The notes: generated by a model not told the origin, from the letters alone. A stretch of DNA of 64,000 bases from Streptomyces sp. ATexAB-D23 (GCF_000373645.1 NZ_KB892024.1:317590-381589), one strand, 5' to 3'; counted from the first letter of the stretch, positions 1-7,174 are shown. Translations and numbers: made by a program.

Positions 1-113
1 AGATGCGGCTGGGCACGGCGCAGGAGGTAGGCCCCGATGCTGCTCCGGGCCGGTGTGCTGTGCTCCCCGAGGTTCCTCATCCCTTGTTCCATCCTTTCCA
101 GCTCGCCTTCCAC
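1..113 (-). CDS. Start of an unidentified AICE gene running off the left edge
   Basis: A GTG at 113 opens a leftward frame beginning VEGELERMEQGMRNLGEHS that stays open to base 1. It lies 32 bp after the stop of the preceding leftward gene, so it would be the next member of the same operon. Two in-frame ATGs (at about residues 8 and 12) are alternative starts, and no strong ribosome binding site decides between them. The visible 37 codons are mostly charged and helical and match no family I recognise. In this type of element an FtsK/SpoIIIE DNA pump is often found nearby, but nothing visible shows that this is it. Confidence 0.4.
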   Translation of the reverse strand, partial: MEGELERMEQGMRNLGEHSTPARSSIGAYLLRRAQPH

Positions 114-145
114 GTCTAGTCCGTGCGGGTCGGCCCGCCGGCGGC

Positions 146-709
146 TCACTGCGCGGTCCAGTTCATGCGCGGCCGCTGGGGGCGCTGGGCACGGTGGCGG
201 TGGGCACCGAGTTCACCCTCGTACTCCTGCTGGAACTGGGCGTAGCAGGCCGCGGCGAGCTTCGCGGCGTTGCGCAGCTCGTCGGCCGCGCGCTGCATCT
301 TCCGCGAGACCTTGAACGCGCGGATCTTCGCGCCGCCCATCCGGCCGTCGGGGTCCGGGACCGTGGCGAGGACGGCTTTGAGGATCTCGGCACCCATGGC
401 GACCTCGAAGGAGAGCATCACGGCCGCGGCCCGCAGGGCGTTGCAGTAGTCGCGGATCTGCGCCGGGGAGGAGAACTCCGGGGCGGGGAGCAGGCTCTCC
501 GCGTGCCGACGGGCCCCGGGGGCGGACGCCGACTTGTTGTTGTTGACGGTGACGTTGATCGGCGGGACGAACCCGCCGGCCACCGAGCCGACGAAACCAC
601 CGGCTGCCGCTCCGGCGGCGTTCGCGAACTTCGCGCCCTTGCTCTCGGGCGCCGGTCCGCCGCCCGTACGGGGGCGGGGCGGGGCGGTTCGGGTGCTGTT
701 GCTTGCCAT
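146..709 (-). CDS. Hypothetical AICE protein (187 aa)
   Basis: I do not recognise a named family. The N-terminus is basic and proline-rich. Residues about 28-48 form a small-residue segment (Ala/Gly/Val) that could insert in a membrane, followed by an Asn-rich NVTVNNN stretch. The C-terminal 110 residues look helical (LSFEVAMGAEILKAVLA) and end in a His/Arg-rich tail. The ATG at 709 has an AAGGGG-like ribosome binding site. It sits 15 bp after DUF3307 in the same operon, so a role in transfer or maintenance is likely from context only. Confidence 0.7.
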   Translation of the reverse strand: MASNSTRTAPPRPRTGGGPAPESKGAKFANAAGAAAGGFVGSVAGGFVPPINVTVNNNKSASAPGARRHAESLLPAPEFSSPAQIRDYCNALRAAAVMLSFEVAMGAEILKAVLATVPDPDGRMGGAKIRAFKVSRKMQRAADELRNAAKLAAACYAQFQQEYEGELGAHRHRAQRPQRPRMNWTAQ

Positions 710-724
710 GGTGAACCCCTTGTC

Positions 725-1117
725 TCAGGCGGAGAGGCAGAGAGCCGCGACAGTGAGCGCGGCGATATGGGCGGTCTGATCGACGTGGACGGCGTCACCG
801 GCAGCAGCCCAGGACTCCTGGCGGGCCAGGCGCATCCACGCGGCCACCGGCCACCGCCGGTCGATCACCGCATGGGTGGCGCCGATCCACATCAGAGCGG
901 CGGTGGCGGGCAGCAGCGGAAGCCGCCACCCGAGCACGGCCGCGCCCAGCGCGAGCAGGAGACCGCAAACCACGACGTGCGTGGCGGCGTGCGCGATATT
1001 CGCCCGCCAACCGGCCGGGCCAGGAAGCGCCTTGTGCCCGGCCTGGTGGTCGCTCTGAAGCGGATAATCGGAGATCAGATGGCCCAGGTAGAGCAGGAAC
1101 GCGATGTCAGCGAACAC
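725..1117 (-). CDS. DUF3307-family membrane protein
   Basis: This 130-residue protein starts at a GTG (1117) behind GGGGAG and overlaps the upstream gene by 11 bp. The N-terminal FLLYLGHLISDYPLQSD is the DUF3307 signature: a membrane helix followed by a conserved D-x-x-x-Q/H motif. There are further hydrophobic segments at residues about 43-80 and 110-128, and a conserved His in the second segment (HAVIDRRWP). DUF3307 proteins are small multi-pass membrane proteins of unknown biochemistry that recur in phages and conjugative elements. Family call by motif; function unknown. Confidence 0.8.
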   Translation of the reverse strand: MFADIAFLLYLGHLISDYPLQSDHQAGHKALPGPAGWRANIAHAATHVVVCGLLLALGAAVLGWRLPLLPATAALMWIGATHAVIDRRWPVAAWMRLARQESWAAAGDAVHVDQTAHIAALTVAALCLSA

Positions 1118-1592
1118 GTAACTCCCCTTCGGCGACGGGGGCGCAGAGGTGGGGCGCGGCAGTCGCGATCAGGGCGTCATGGGCGTCCAGCGCGCGGCGT
1201 CGGAGGATTTCCAGCTCGTGTGCGTCCTTCGGATGGCGCATCGCGTAGGTGGCCTGCACTGCGAGACGGGCGGGTGCCTGAACCTCTGGGGTGAGGAGCT
1301 GGACGCGGACGGCCGGGGCGGTGACGGCGCTGCGGGTGCGGTGTGACTCGTCGCGCAGGGCCTGGACGCGTCCGGTGTCGGCGCCGGTCAGTCGAGCATC
1401 CCCGAGTTCCCACATGGCCCGGCGGTGATCGGACAGAGCGACCGCGAGGTCGGTGACGGCGTTGACGGAGTCACGGCGCCGGACGTCGGCGCGAGCGGCG
1501 TTACGGGCGGTGTGGGCGATCCGGGCCTGCATGAGCCCGGCGGCCAGGGCCCCGGCAAGGGTGCCGAGGACGGCGATGAGGGTCTGCCACAT
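1107..1592 (-). CDS. Hypothetical AICE protein with N-terminal membrane anchor
   Basis: The 161-residue product begins MWQTLIAVLGTLAGALAAGL, a single membrane helix or uncleaved signal anchor. An all-helical, Arg/Ala-rich cytoplasmic part follows. The ATG at 1592 has GGAG seven bases upstream. It overlaps the DUF3307 start by 11 bp, so the two are translationally coupled. I know of no assigned function for this type of membrane-anchored helical protein. A structural role at the transfer site would be a guess. Confidence 0.7.
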   Translation of the reverse strand: MWQTLIAVLGTLAGALAAGLMQARIAHTARNAARADVRRRDSVNAVTDLAVALSDHRRAMWELGDARLTGADTGRVQALRDESHRTRSAVTAPAVRVQLLTPEVQAPARLAVQATYAMRHPKDAHELEILRRRALDAHDALIATAAPHLCAPVAEGELRVR

Positions 1593-1616
1593 GAAGGGTC
1601 TCCAACGATGGGCGGT

Positions 1617-1946
1617 TCAACGAGAGGGGGCATCGGCGCAGGGCACGCACATGCCGAGCGAGCGCGGGATGCAGTAACCGGCATCCCGCCGGCAGACGGG
1701 GCAGGTGCGGCGGGCCCGCATGGCCGCCGCGAGGGAGGCGGTACGGCCCGGAGTCATGGGCCGTACCGGGCGGGCGAGGTCGATGCGGTAGAGGTAGGCG
1801 AGCAGCGGTTCCCGCCGGCGGCGGGAGCGGCGCAGTACGGCGGCGACGTCCTGCCCGCCGGGCCGCAGCCCGAGCGCGCGGAGCTGGCGGCGGGTGGCGT
1901 AGCCGTCGGGGGCCAGGCGCCAACGGTATTCGGGGATGGTGGCCAT
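1617..1946 (-). CDS. RRQRL-motif zinc-binding protein
   Basis: This is a 109-residue, strongly basic protein. The N-terminal half carries DGYATRRQLRALGLRPGGQ, the RRQRL-type motif of a small actinobacterial family. The C-terminal third has a four-cysteine pattern (CPVC at about 82-85, a Cys near 92, and CVPC at 100-103) suited to binding zinc. The ATG at 1946 shares one base with the stop of the methyltransferase (TGATG), so translation is coupled. The family typically sits with DUF2637 and methyltransferase genes in Streptomyces elements. DNA or RNA binding is plausible but unproven. Confidence 0.75.
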   Translation of the reverse strand: MATIPEYRWRLAPDGYATRRQLRALGLRPGGQDVAAVLRRSRRRREPLLAYLYRIDLARPVRPMTPGRTASLAAAMRARRTCPVCRRDAGYCIPRSLGMCVPCADAPSR

Positions 1947-2683
1947 CAGGCTGCCACCACCAGTTCGTGCGGGGTGGGGCGGGCGAGGTGGAGCAGGCGT
2001 GTGTCGGGGCAGGGCATCGTGGCCGCGCACCAGTCGTCGGCGATGAAGTTCTGACCGATGTAGTGCGTGTAGGCGGGCGGAATGGCCTCGGTGAGTTCTT
2101 CGTGCGTGTCGGTCCAGGTGATGCCCATGGCCCGCTGCATTTCGGTGACGTTGCCTTTGCCGCCGCCCTTGCCGTACGCGGCGATGTACGGGCCGTCGCG
2201 CCACACGCCGTGGCGCCAGCCGCGGACCGGGCCCCGGTGCGGCTTGTGCACGGCGACCGGGGGCCGCCAGTAGGGACCGAGTTCGAAGTAGCGGTGACGG
2301 ATCACCGACAGTCCGAACATCTCCCCGCACAGCAACAAATCCTTGCGTAGCCGGGCGCCTTGGACGTTCTCGATGACGTACGGCACGCCGTACCACTCGC
2401 ACACCTCTCGCACTTGCGGGATGAGGTCGATGTGGTCGCGGCGGCCCCGGTTGGTGCCCTTGGTCAGGGCACAGGATGCCTGGCACGGCGGGGAGTAGTG
2501 GACCAGGTCGAATTCCTGGCACCGCTCCCGCGCCACCTTCAGCGCATCACCCCGCACGAACGTGAACGGATAGGCGGGGCGCGGGGTGATGTCCACGCCG
2601 GTCACGTCGAACCCGGCCCGGTAGTAGCCCATCGACGCCCCGCCCGCGCAGCAGAACAGATCCAGCACACGCGGCCGGCGCAT
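1946..2683 (-). CDS. DNA (cytosine-5-)methyltransferase, short element-borne type
   Basis: The 245-residue protein starts MRRPRVLDLFCCAGGASMG, the SAM-binding motif I of C5 methyltransferases. It continues with motif IV (YSPPCQ, catalytic Cys), motif VI (VIENV) and an HRYFE motif VIII-like segment. It would transfer methyl from SAM to cytosine C5 in double-stranded DNA. It is short for the family, so the target-recognition region is reduced. The ATG at 2683 shares a base with the upstream stop (TGATG). No restriction endonuclease is adjacent, so it is an orphan enzyme, probably protecting transferred DNA or marking the element. Confidence 0.88.
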   Translation of the reverse strand: MRRPRVLDLFCCAGGASMGYYRAGFDVTGVDITPRPAYPFTFVRGDALKVARERCQEFDLVHYSPPCQASCALTKGTNRGRRDHIDLIPQVREVCEWYGVPYVIENVQGARLRKDLLLCGEMFGLSVIRHRYFELGPYWRPPVAVHKPHRGPVRGWRHGVWRDGPYIAAYGKGGGKGNVTEMQRAMGITWTDTHEELTEAIPPAYTHYIGQNFIADDWCAATMPCPDTRLLHLARPTPHELVVAA

Positions 2684-3669
2684 CAGAGGGCCACCGCCGA
2701 ACGGTCGCGCAGTTCCTGGTAGCGGGTGGAGACCCAGCCCACCGACCACCCGCACAGTTCCGCGGCCGTACGGACGGGCGTCCCGGAGGTGTAGGCGGCG
2801 GTGACGATCTGGCGGGCGCGGTCCTCGGGGAGCTTGGTGTTCACCGGGCCGCCGGACAGCAGCGCTTCGCGTTCACGGGCCTCACGCCCGGCCCGCTCCT
2901 CCTCCTGCCGGCGCTCCGTCTGCTCCCGCTCCAGCCGCTCCCGCTCACGGCGCTGGACGGCCTCGCGTTCAAGGCGTTCACGCTCGGCCTGCTGCTGTTC
3001 ACGCTCGCGCTCGCGGCGTTCACGGGCCTCCCGCTCGGCACGCTCCCGGGCCTCGGCCCGCTCGCGCTCCTCACGCCGTGCCGCTTCCTCGCGGGCGGTC
3101 TGTTCACGGGCAAGGAGGGCTTCGTGCTCACGCTGTTCACGGGCCAACTGGGCGGCGTGCTCGCGCTCCTCACGGGCCCGCCGCTCCTGCGCTTCGCGGC
3201 GCTCGGCGGCTTCCTGCTCGCGCTCCTTGCGGTCGGCTTTGAGCTGGGCTTCGCGGGCGCTCTGGGCGGCGGTGATGGCCTGGCGGTAGGCGAGTCCGGT
3301 CTCTGCGGTGACGATCAGCAGGAGGGGTGCGACCGCGTGCACGGCCACGCCGACCAGCTCTTTTCGCAGTGCGGAGTCCGCGACGTTCAGGGCGAGGGTC
3401 ATCGCTCCGGTCATCCACCGCAGCGCGACCGGCCACCGCCCGCCGTGCCCGCCCAGCCGGGCCAGAACAGCGTCCAGGCGCACGACGATGACGACCGCCG
3501 CGTCCACGACCAGGGGGAGGATCGGGGCGGTCCAGGTCCAGCCCTGGGGGGTGTGGCGTTCCATCAGCGGGGTGACCGTGAGGACCGAGAACAGCATCGC
3601 GCCGCCCACGATCAGCCACGTCCCTACCGACAACGCGCGTTCCGCTGAACGGATCTGAACATCGTTCAC
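2683..3669 (-). CDS. DUF2637/Spd-like membrane protein with coiled coil and C-terminal HTH
   Basis: The GTG at 3669 is preceded by GGGAGGT and overlaps the upstream stop (GTGA), giving 328 residues. Four hydrophobic segments occupy roughly residues 15-155, as in DUF2637 plasmid-spread proteins. A long, highly charged coiled coil of Glu/Arg heptads follows (about 160-270). The C-terminus holds a helix-turn-helix (ARQIVTAAYTSG..AAELCGWSVGWVSTRYQEL). The layout suggests a membrane-tethered DNA-binding factor for intramycelial spread. The repetitive Glu/Arg coding also throws long spurious frames on the other strand. Confidence 0.8.
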   Translation of the reverse strand: MNDVQIRSAERALSVGTWLIVGGAMLFSVLTVTPLMERHTPQGWTWTAPILPLVVDAAVVIVVRLDAVLARLGGHGGRWPVALRWMTGAMTLALNVADSALRKELVGVAVHAVAPLLLIVTAETGLAYRQAITAAQSAREAQLKADRKEREQEAAERREAQERRAREEREHAAQLAREQREHEALLAREQTAREEAARREERERAEARERAEREARERREREREQQQAERERLEREAVQRRERERLEREQTERRQEEERAGREAREREALLSGGPVNTKLPEDRARQIVTAAYTSGTPVRTAAELCGWSVGWVSTRYQELRDRSAVAL

Positions 3670-3956
3670 GACGCCACCTCCCGCACCCGCGTCGTCGCGA
3701 TCAGGGAGACGGGCTGGGCAGGGTCGTCGCCCGGGGCGTAGTCCTCGATCCAGTCCCACACCGGGGCGCCGGTGAACGTGTAACCGAGAGCGTCCAGAGC
3801 CCGTGAACGGTCCTGAACACTCGGCACCGCGGCCCCCTCGAAGACGTACTCGGGCCACTCGGAGACCAGCCCGCCGTAGATCGCCACGTACAGGCGCCAC
3901 CGGCCAGTGCTCTGCGCGATGGCCATCTGCGCGGGGAAGGTGTCCGGTGCGCTCAC
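3666..3956 (-). CDS. DUF6303-like AICE protein
   Basis: This is a 96-residue protein from a GTG at 3956 that overlaps the upstream stop (GTGA) and in turn overlaps the next start. The core WRLYVAIYGGLVSEWPEYVF plus ALDALGYTFTG resembles a small actinobacterial family I know as DUF6303, found next to DUF6284 in conjugative elements. There are no membrane segments and no catalytic motif. Compact alpha/beta by appearance; function unknown. The family name is from memory of the motif. Confidence 0.7.
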   Translation of the reverse strand: MSAPDTFPAQMAIAQSTGRWRLYVAIYGGLVSEWPEYVFEGAAVPSVQDRSRALDALGYTFTGAPVWDWIEDYAPGDDPAQPVSLIATTRVREVAS

Positions 3957-4561
3957 GCCGCACCGCCCTCGGGCCGGGGCGGGTTGGCCAGGCCGGTCAG
4001 AGCGGCGATCTCCTCGCCCGTGACGATGGTGCGCTCGTTCATCGCCTCGGCGACCAGGCGGATCTCCCGCCAGTAGAAGGAGATCCGGCGCCGGGCCATG
4101 CCGCGCACCTGCCCCCACGACCGGCCGCCGGCCGGAACGCTGGTGCGGCCCAGACGGTGCCCGTGGGCGGCGAGGACATCGACGGCCTGTTCCCGGTCGT
4201 GCACGGCCGCGCAGGACAAGGCATGCTCCGGTGTCCACAGTCCCGCGACAAGCAGGTACTGCACCTGTGCGACCGAACCGGCCGCACACATCGCCGCGTA
4301 CTGCCACGCACCGACGTTTCCCACGTTCAGCGTCGTGGACCCGGTCAGCCCCCAACCGTCCTCGCCGACGCTCCAGGACATGACCTCGCTGGACACCACG
4401 TGGATGCCGTAGGCCATGGCCAGCACCGCGTGCCCGGCCTCGTGGAACACCGTCCCCAGCCGAGCCGACCCGTAGTCGAGACCCGAGTCGACGTTCGGCT
4501 TGGCAGCGCCCCGGTGGTCCAGGAGCAGTTCCGGCTTTGGCGCGGTCTGTACGGCGCTCAC
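3953..4561 (-). CDS. HExxH metallopeptidase-like protein
   Basis: The 202-residue protein contains GTVFHEAGHAVLAMAYG with H40-E41-x-x-H44, the zinc-binding motif of gluzincin-type peptidases (M41/FtsH-like HEAGH). A third ligand may be one of the Glu or Asp residues near WTPEHALSC. It has no AAA domain and no clear membrane helix, unlike FtsH. It starts at a GTG (4561) inside a GTGA overlap. Such stand-alone HEAGH proteins recur in actinobacterial mobile elements. A role in cleaving a repressor or a host factor is possible but not shown. Confidence 0.75.
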   Translation of the reverse strand: MSAVQTAPKPELLLDHRGAAKPNVDSGLDYGSARLGTVFHEAGHAVLAMAYGIHVVSSEVMSWSVGEDGWGLTGSTTLNVGNVGAWQYAAMCAAGSVAQVQYLLVAGLWTPEHALSCAAVHDREQAVDVLAAHGHRLGRTSVPAGGRSWGQVRGMARRRISFYWREIRLVAEAMNERTIVTGEEIAALTGLANPPRPEGGAA

Positions 4562-4824
4562 GCGGCACCGCCCGGCTGCACCGTGGCGGTGCGGTTGGTC
4601 AGGTCGCGGCGGGCGGCCATGACCCGGTTCCGGGCCCGGCGAACCCGCCGCATGTCCAGCTCGCTGACCGGGCGGTCGAGGGTCATGATCTGCGCGTCCA
4701 GCAGCTCGACCTCCGCCCGGATGAGCGGCATCTCGTGCTCGATCGCGTCCAGCTCGGCGGCCGGCGGCTCGAAGTCGAGCGAAGCGGCCGTAACACGGTC
4801 CTGAAGTGCAACGATGGGGATCAT
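4558..4824 (-). CDS. DUF6284-like AICE protein
   Basis: I chose the ATG at 4824 because AGGAG lies about ten bases upstream; an earlier in-frame start has no such site. The 88-residue product is acidic then basic. AAELDAIEHEMPLIRAEVELLDAQI is a helical segment, followed by an Arg-rich helix (MRRVRRARNRVMAARRDL). This pattern matches the small family I know as DUF6284 in Streptomyces conjugative elements. It is the first large gene of the leftward operon. Function unknown. Confidence 0.72.
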   Translation of the reverse strand: MIPIVALQDRVTAASLDFEPPAAELDAIEHEMPLIRAEVELLDAQIMTLDRPVSELDMRRVRRARNRVMAARRDLTNRTATVQPGGAA

Positions 4825-4857
4825 GGGTCGTTGTCTCCTAGCGGTAGGACGGCCCAA

Positions 4858-4889
4858 CAGCACCCCGGAGTAGCCGCTCCGGGGTGCTG
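4858..4889 (-). terminator. 13-bp perfect hairpin upstream of the DUF6284 gene
   Basis: Arms 4858-4870 and 4877-4889 pair perfectly around a 6-nt loop, giving a GC-rich stem without a U tract. It lies between the 30-aa ORF and the operon, so on the leftward transcript it could be an attenuator or an intercistronic terminator. A second hairpin of related sequence (both contain GCACCCCGG) lies at 5098-5127. Confidence 0.6.
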
Positions 4890-4925
4890 GCCGTTGGGTG
4901 AAGAGCCACCCGAGGGGGTGGCAGT

Positions 4926-4971
4926 GCCCCGGGCCGGATTCGATCCGGCGGCATCACGCCGGGTCCGGGGC
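4926..4971 (-). ncRNA. Mini tRNA-like structure (acceptor plus T arm only)
   Basis: Read leftward, bases 4971-4965 pair perfectly with 4932-4926 as a 7-bp acceptor-like stem. Directly stacked on it is a 5-bp stem (4949-4945 with 4937-4933) closing the 7-nt loop ATCGAAT, which matches the tRNA T-loop consensus. Only 15 nt replace the D and anticodon arms, so this is not a translating tRNA. It lies six bases after the stop of the 30-aa ORF on the same strand. It could be a tRNA 3'-end mimic, a terminator, or a remnant of a tRNA. Confidence 0.5.
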
Positions 4972-4976
4972 GGGGT

Positions 4977-5069
4977 TCAGCGGCCGGAGCCGCCGGAGGA
5001 ACGGCGGTTGGCCTCGCTGACCTTCTTCGACAGCTCTTCGCGTTCCTGGTCTGTCAGACTGCTGATCAC
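4977..5069 (-). CDS. 30-residue ORF at the head of the AICE-1 operon
   Basis: A GTG at 5069 follows a strong AGGAGG five bases upstream and encodes a 30-residue peptide beginning MISSLTDQEREELSKKVSEA and ending in a Ser/Gly/Arg tail. The good ribosome binding site, helical charged core and position between two hairpins argue that it is translated. I do not recognise the family. It could be a leader peptide controlling the downstream operon or a small regulator. Confidence 0.6.
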   Translation of the reverse strand: MISSLTDQEREELSKKVSEANRRSSGGSGR

Positions 5070-5097
5070 AGGTGCCTCCTAGACAGGTGCCTGTATC

Positions 5098-5127
5098 GCG
5101 GCACCCCGGTTGCCCCCGGGGTGCCGC
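5098..5127 (-). terminator. 12-bp perfect hairpin upstream of the 30-aa ORF
   Basis: Arms 5098-5109 and 5116-5127 are perfectly complementary with a 6-nt loop. It lies in the leader of the leftward operon, about 30 bases before the start at 5069, and shares its core with the hairpin at 4858-4889. With no U tract, attenuation or mRNA protection are as likely as termination. Confidence 0.55.
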
Positions 5128-5476
5128 CGTGGTTCCGGACCCTCCGGCTCCCCTCAACCTCGCCCGTACAGCACCGCGCTCGGCGGGCCGGACGGACGAG
5201 GGAGGCAACCGGCCCCAGCTCAGCGGCTGCGGGTGGTCAGATGACGCGGTGGGCGCGGCCGTACCGGCCGGTCCAGCAGGTACAGCGCCCGCTGTCTTCG
5301 TCGCTTCACGTCGGCCTCCAACGGCACGGACATGGCGTACGGCATGGTTCGCGATCTTTGCCCTTGTCTCACCGCACGGACGGGTTCACCGGCCCTGAAC
5401 GGGCCGGGAGGAAGGTGCTTGCTACCTCGTGCGGCAGGGCCTGCGGCTTGTCGCAGATGCCTGTCGATCTAAATTT

Positions 5477-5501
5477 CACTGTTCAGTTCTCAAGGAACAG
5501 G
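5477..5501 (-). promoter_or_regulatory. rRNA-leader-like antitermination segment before the transfer operon
   Basis: On the leftward strand this reads CCTGTTCCTTGAGAACTGAA followed by CAGTG. It closely resembles the TTTGAGAACTCAACAG-type element found just upstream of 16S rRNA in actinobacterial rrn leaders. It sits about 400 bases ahead of the operon, in the sense of transcription. The likely role is Nus-dependent antitermination through a long operon containing hairpins. The resemblance is from memory; no alignment was run. Confidence 0.5.
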
Positions 5502-5612
5502 GCTTCCTTCGGGCTCACTCCCGATGCCGGGACCCTCCGGGCGCTCTTGTTGCAGACACAGATGTGCCGGGTGCTCTCCGTTCGTTCGATCCGACCGGCG
5601 GGCACATCCCTA

Positions 5613-5660
5613 AGGTTCCCTAGGGTTCCCTGCGGTGTCAAGCAGTAAGGTAGGGAACCT
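5613..5660. promoter_or_regulatory. Operator pair for the AICE-1 GntR repressor
   Basis: AGGTTCCCTA (5613-5622) and its exact complement TAGGGAACCT (5651-5660) flank 28 bases, with another partial copy (TAGGGTTCCCT) at 5621-5631. The right half ends 30 bases before the gntR start. This is the expected layout for autorepression by a KorSA-like GntR protein. Confidence 0.65.
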
Positions 5661-5690
5661 CAGGGATGTACACGCGAAGGAGCAAGCGAA

Positions 5691-6449
5691 ATGGCAGGCC
5701 AGGCCGACAATCGAGCCCCTTACGCAAAGATTGCCGCTCACTACTCAGAGCTGATCTCATCCGGCGAGCTGCGGCCGGGGGCGCTCCTGCCGAGCATCAA
5801 GAACCTCGCCGAAGAGTGGAAGGTCAGCACCGCCACGGCGGAGAAGGCCCTGCGGAAGCTGCGCAGCGAAGGGCTTGTCCGAGGCATTCACGGGATCGGC
5901 ACTGAAGTCCTGGACCAGCCTGGTCCGATGTCCTCGGGGGCCCAGCGGCAGGACCGCGGACGCCGTACCGGGTCCAGCTGGGGGACGGGCGAACGATCCG
6001 ACTCGCACCAGGCGGCCATCGTGCCGGCGCCCGCTGACGTGGCGCAGGCCCTGGACATCAAGCCCGGCTCGAAGGTCGTACGGCGTAGCCGGGTGTACCG
6101 GGACCGGCACGGCATCGTCGCTCACAGCACGTCGTGGATCCCCGCCCGGTACGGGAAGCTGGTGCCGCAACTGGCAGAGAGCGAGCGGCTGATGGGGGGT
6201 ACGTCGCTTCAGCTCATCGCGCAGGCAACCGGCCACCCGATCACCCGGCGCATCGATACGGCATCGTCCAGCCGTCTCACGCCGGAGCACGCGCGGCTCC
6301 TGGAACTGGACCCGGAGAACCCGCCGGCCGACCCGGTGGTAGTGATGACCGCGAAGTTCCTCGACAGTGAGGACACCGTTGTGGAGTACGGCGTCGACCT
6401 CGGTGCCCCGGGGCGTACGTGGCGCACTGAAACCGAGGTCACCCTGTGA
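5691..6449 (+). CDS. GntR/HutC-family regulator, KorSA-like
   Basis: The 252-residue protein has an N-terminal winged helix (about 10-75; YAKIAAHYSELISSGELRPG, then IKNLAEEWKVSTATAEKALR). A UTRA ligand-binding domain follows (about 105-250; GSKVVRRSRVYRDRHGIVAH). An Arg/Gly-rich linker joins them. In AICEs this class represses replication and transfer genes until induced. The AGGTTCCCTA/TAGGGAACCT operators immediately upstream support autoregulation. Its stop overlaps the start of the P-loop kinase gene (GTGA), so the two are co-transcribed. The inducer is unknown. Confidence 0.85.
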   Translation: MAGQADNRAPYAKIAAHYSELISSGELRPGALLPSIKNLAEEWKVSTATAEKALRKLRSEGLVRGIHGIGTEVLDQPGPMSSGAQRQDRGRRTGSSWGTGERSDSHQAAIVPAPADVAQALDIKPGSKVVRRSRVYRDRHGIVAHSTSWIPARYGKLVPQLAESERLMGGTSLQLIAQATGHPITRRIDTASSSRLTPEHARLLELDPENPPADPVVVMTAKFLDSEDTVVEYGVDLGAPGRTWRTETEVTL

Positions 6450-7120
6450 CCGGTGAGAGCAACGCACCCGCGAACGGGCCAGAAGGGCGAGGGGACGCCC
6501 CGCTCACGGCCAGGCCCAGTGGCACCACCGTGCCAGGAACCGAAACCGAGGCAGCAGTCGTTTCACGAGCCATGACGCAACCGAAGCCCCGCCGCTCCCC
6601 GTTCTGCGTGCTGATGGCCGGGCTGCCCGGCTCCGGCAAGACCACACTGTCCCGCGCACTGACGGATCGGGGCTTCGTTCGCCTGTGCCCGGACGAGGAA
6701 ATGTTCCGCCGGCACGGCGTCTACGGAGTCGACTTCCCCCGGGGCGTCTTCCCTACCCTGGAACGGCCTGTGCTCGAAGACGTGGCGGCCGACCTCCGCG
6801 CACAGCTCAAGGCCGGACACAATGTTGTAGTCGACCACGGATTCTGGACTCCCGAGGACCGGGCGAAGTGGCAGGCCATCGCCGTAGATGCCAACGCGAC
6901 GCCCGTGCTCGTCTACCTGGCCGCCAGCCATGAAGAACTCTGGGCCAGGGTGAGTAAGCGAAACGAGTTCCACGCGAACGACCCGAACGCGATCTATTTC
7001 GCGGAAAGCGACCTTCAGCGATACCGAACCCGGTTCATTCCCCCTACTTCCGATGAGCCACATTTGCTGTACGAGGGTGACGCGGTCGCAGTTCTTGCGG
7101 CTCTGTCCGCGCTAGGCTGA
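6446..7120 (+). CDS. P-loop kinase/AAA-type ATP-binding protein
   Basis: This is a 224-residue protein starting at a GTG that overlaps the gntR stop. Walker A is GLPGSGKTT (residues 59-67). DHGFWTPEDRAKW carries a conserved Asp, and VYLAASHEELWARVSKRN looks like the lid and nucleotide-base region of small-molecule kinases. The fold resembles the zeta-toxin/gluconate-kinase-like superfamily (ATP-dependent phosphotransfer on a small substrate). The first 45 residues are disordered, so an internal ATG near 6572 is possible. No partner antitoxin is visible. Substrate unknown. Confidence 0.78.
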   Translation: MTGESNAPANGPEGRGDAPLTARPSGTTVPGTETEAAVVSRAMTQPKPRRSPFCVLMAGLPGSGKTTLSRALTDRGFVRLCPDEEMFRRHGVYGVDFPRGVFPTLERPVLEDVAADLRAQLKAGHNVVVDHGFWTPEDRAKWQAIAVDANATPVLVYLAASHEELWARVSKRNEFHANDPNAIYFAESDLQRYRTRFIPPTSDEPHLLYEGDAVAVLAALSALG

Positions 7121-7174
7121 AACTTTGGCTGCGAGGTGAACGTGCAAAGCAAGGGCCGGTAGCCGTACGGGCCG

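Larger units (their letters stand above)
5128..5690. other. Divergent control region of AICE-1
   Basis: This 560-bp stretch separates the leftward transfer operon from the rightward gntR. I see no convincing gene. It holds the rRNA-leader-like segment at 5477-5501 (leftward sense) and the AGGTTCCCTA/TAGGGAACCT operator pair beside gntR. The promoters of both transcription units must lie here, but no clear -35/-10 pair stands out. Confidence 0.6.

Noticed and set aside
2801..3289. Long Ser/Arg-rich open frames opposite the coiled-coil gene
   Set aside because: They mirror the Glu/Arg codon repeats of the real leftward gene and have no ribosome binding site or family motif.
6446..7120. Zeta-toxin of a toxin-antitoxin pair
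   Set aside because: Walker A and lid fit the superfamily, but no antitoxin-sized partner is adjacent and substrate motifs are not diagnostic.
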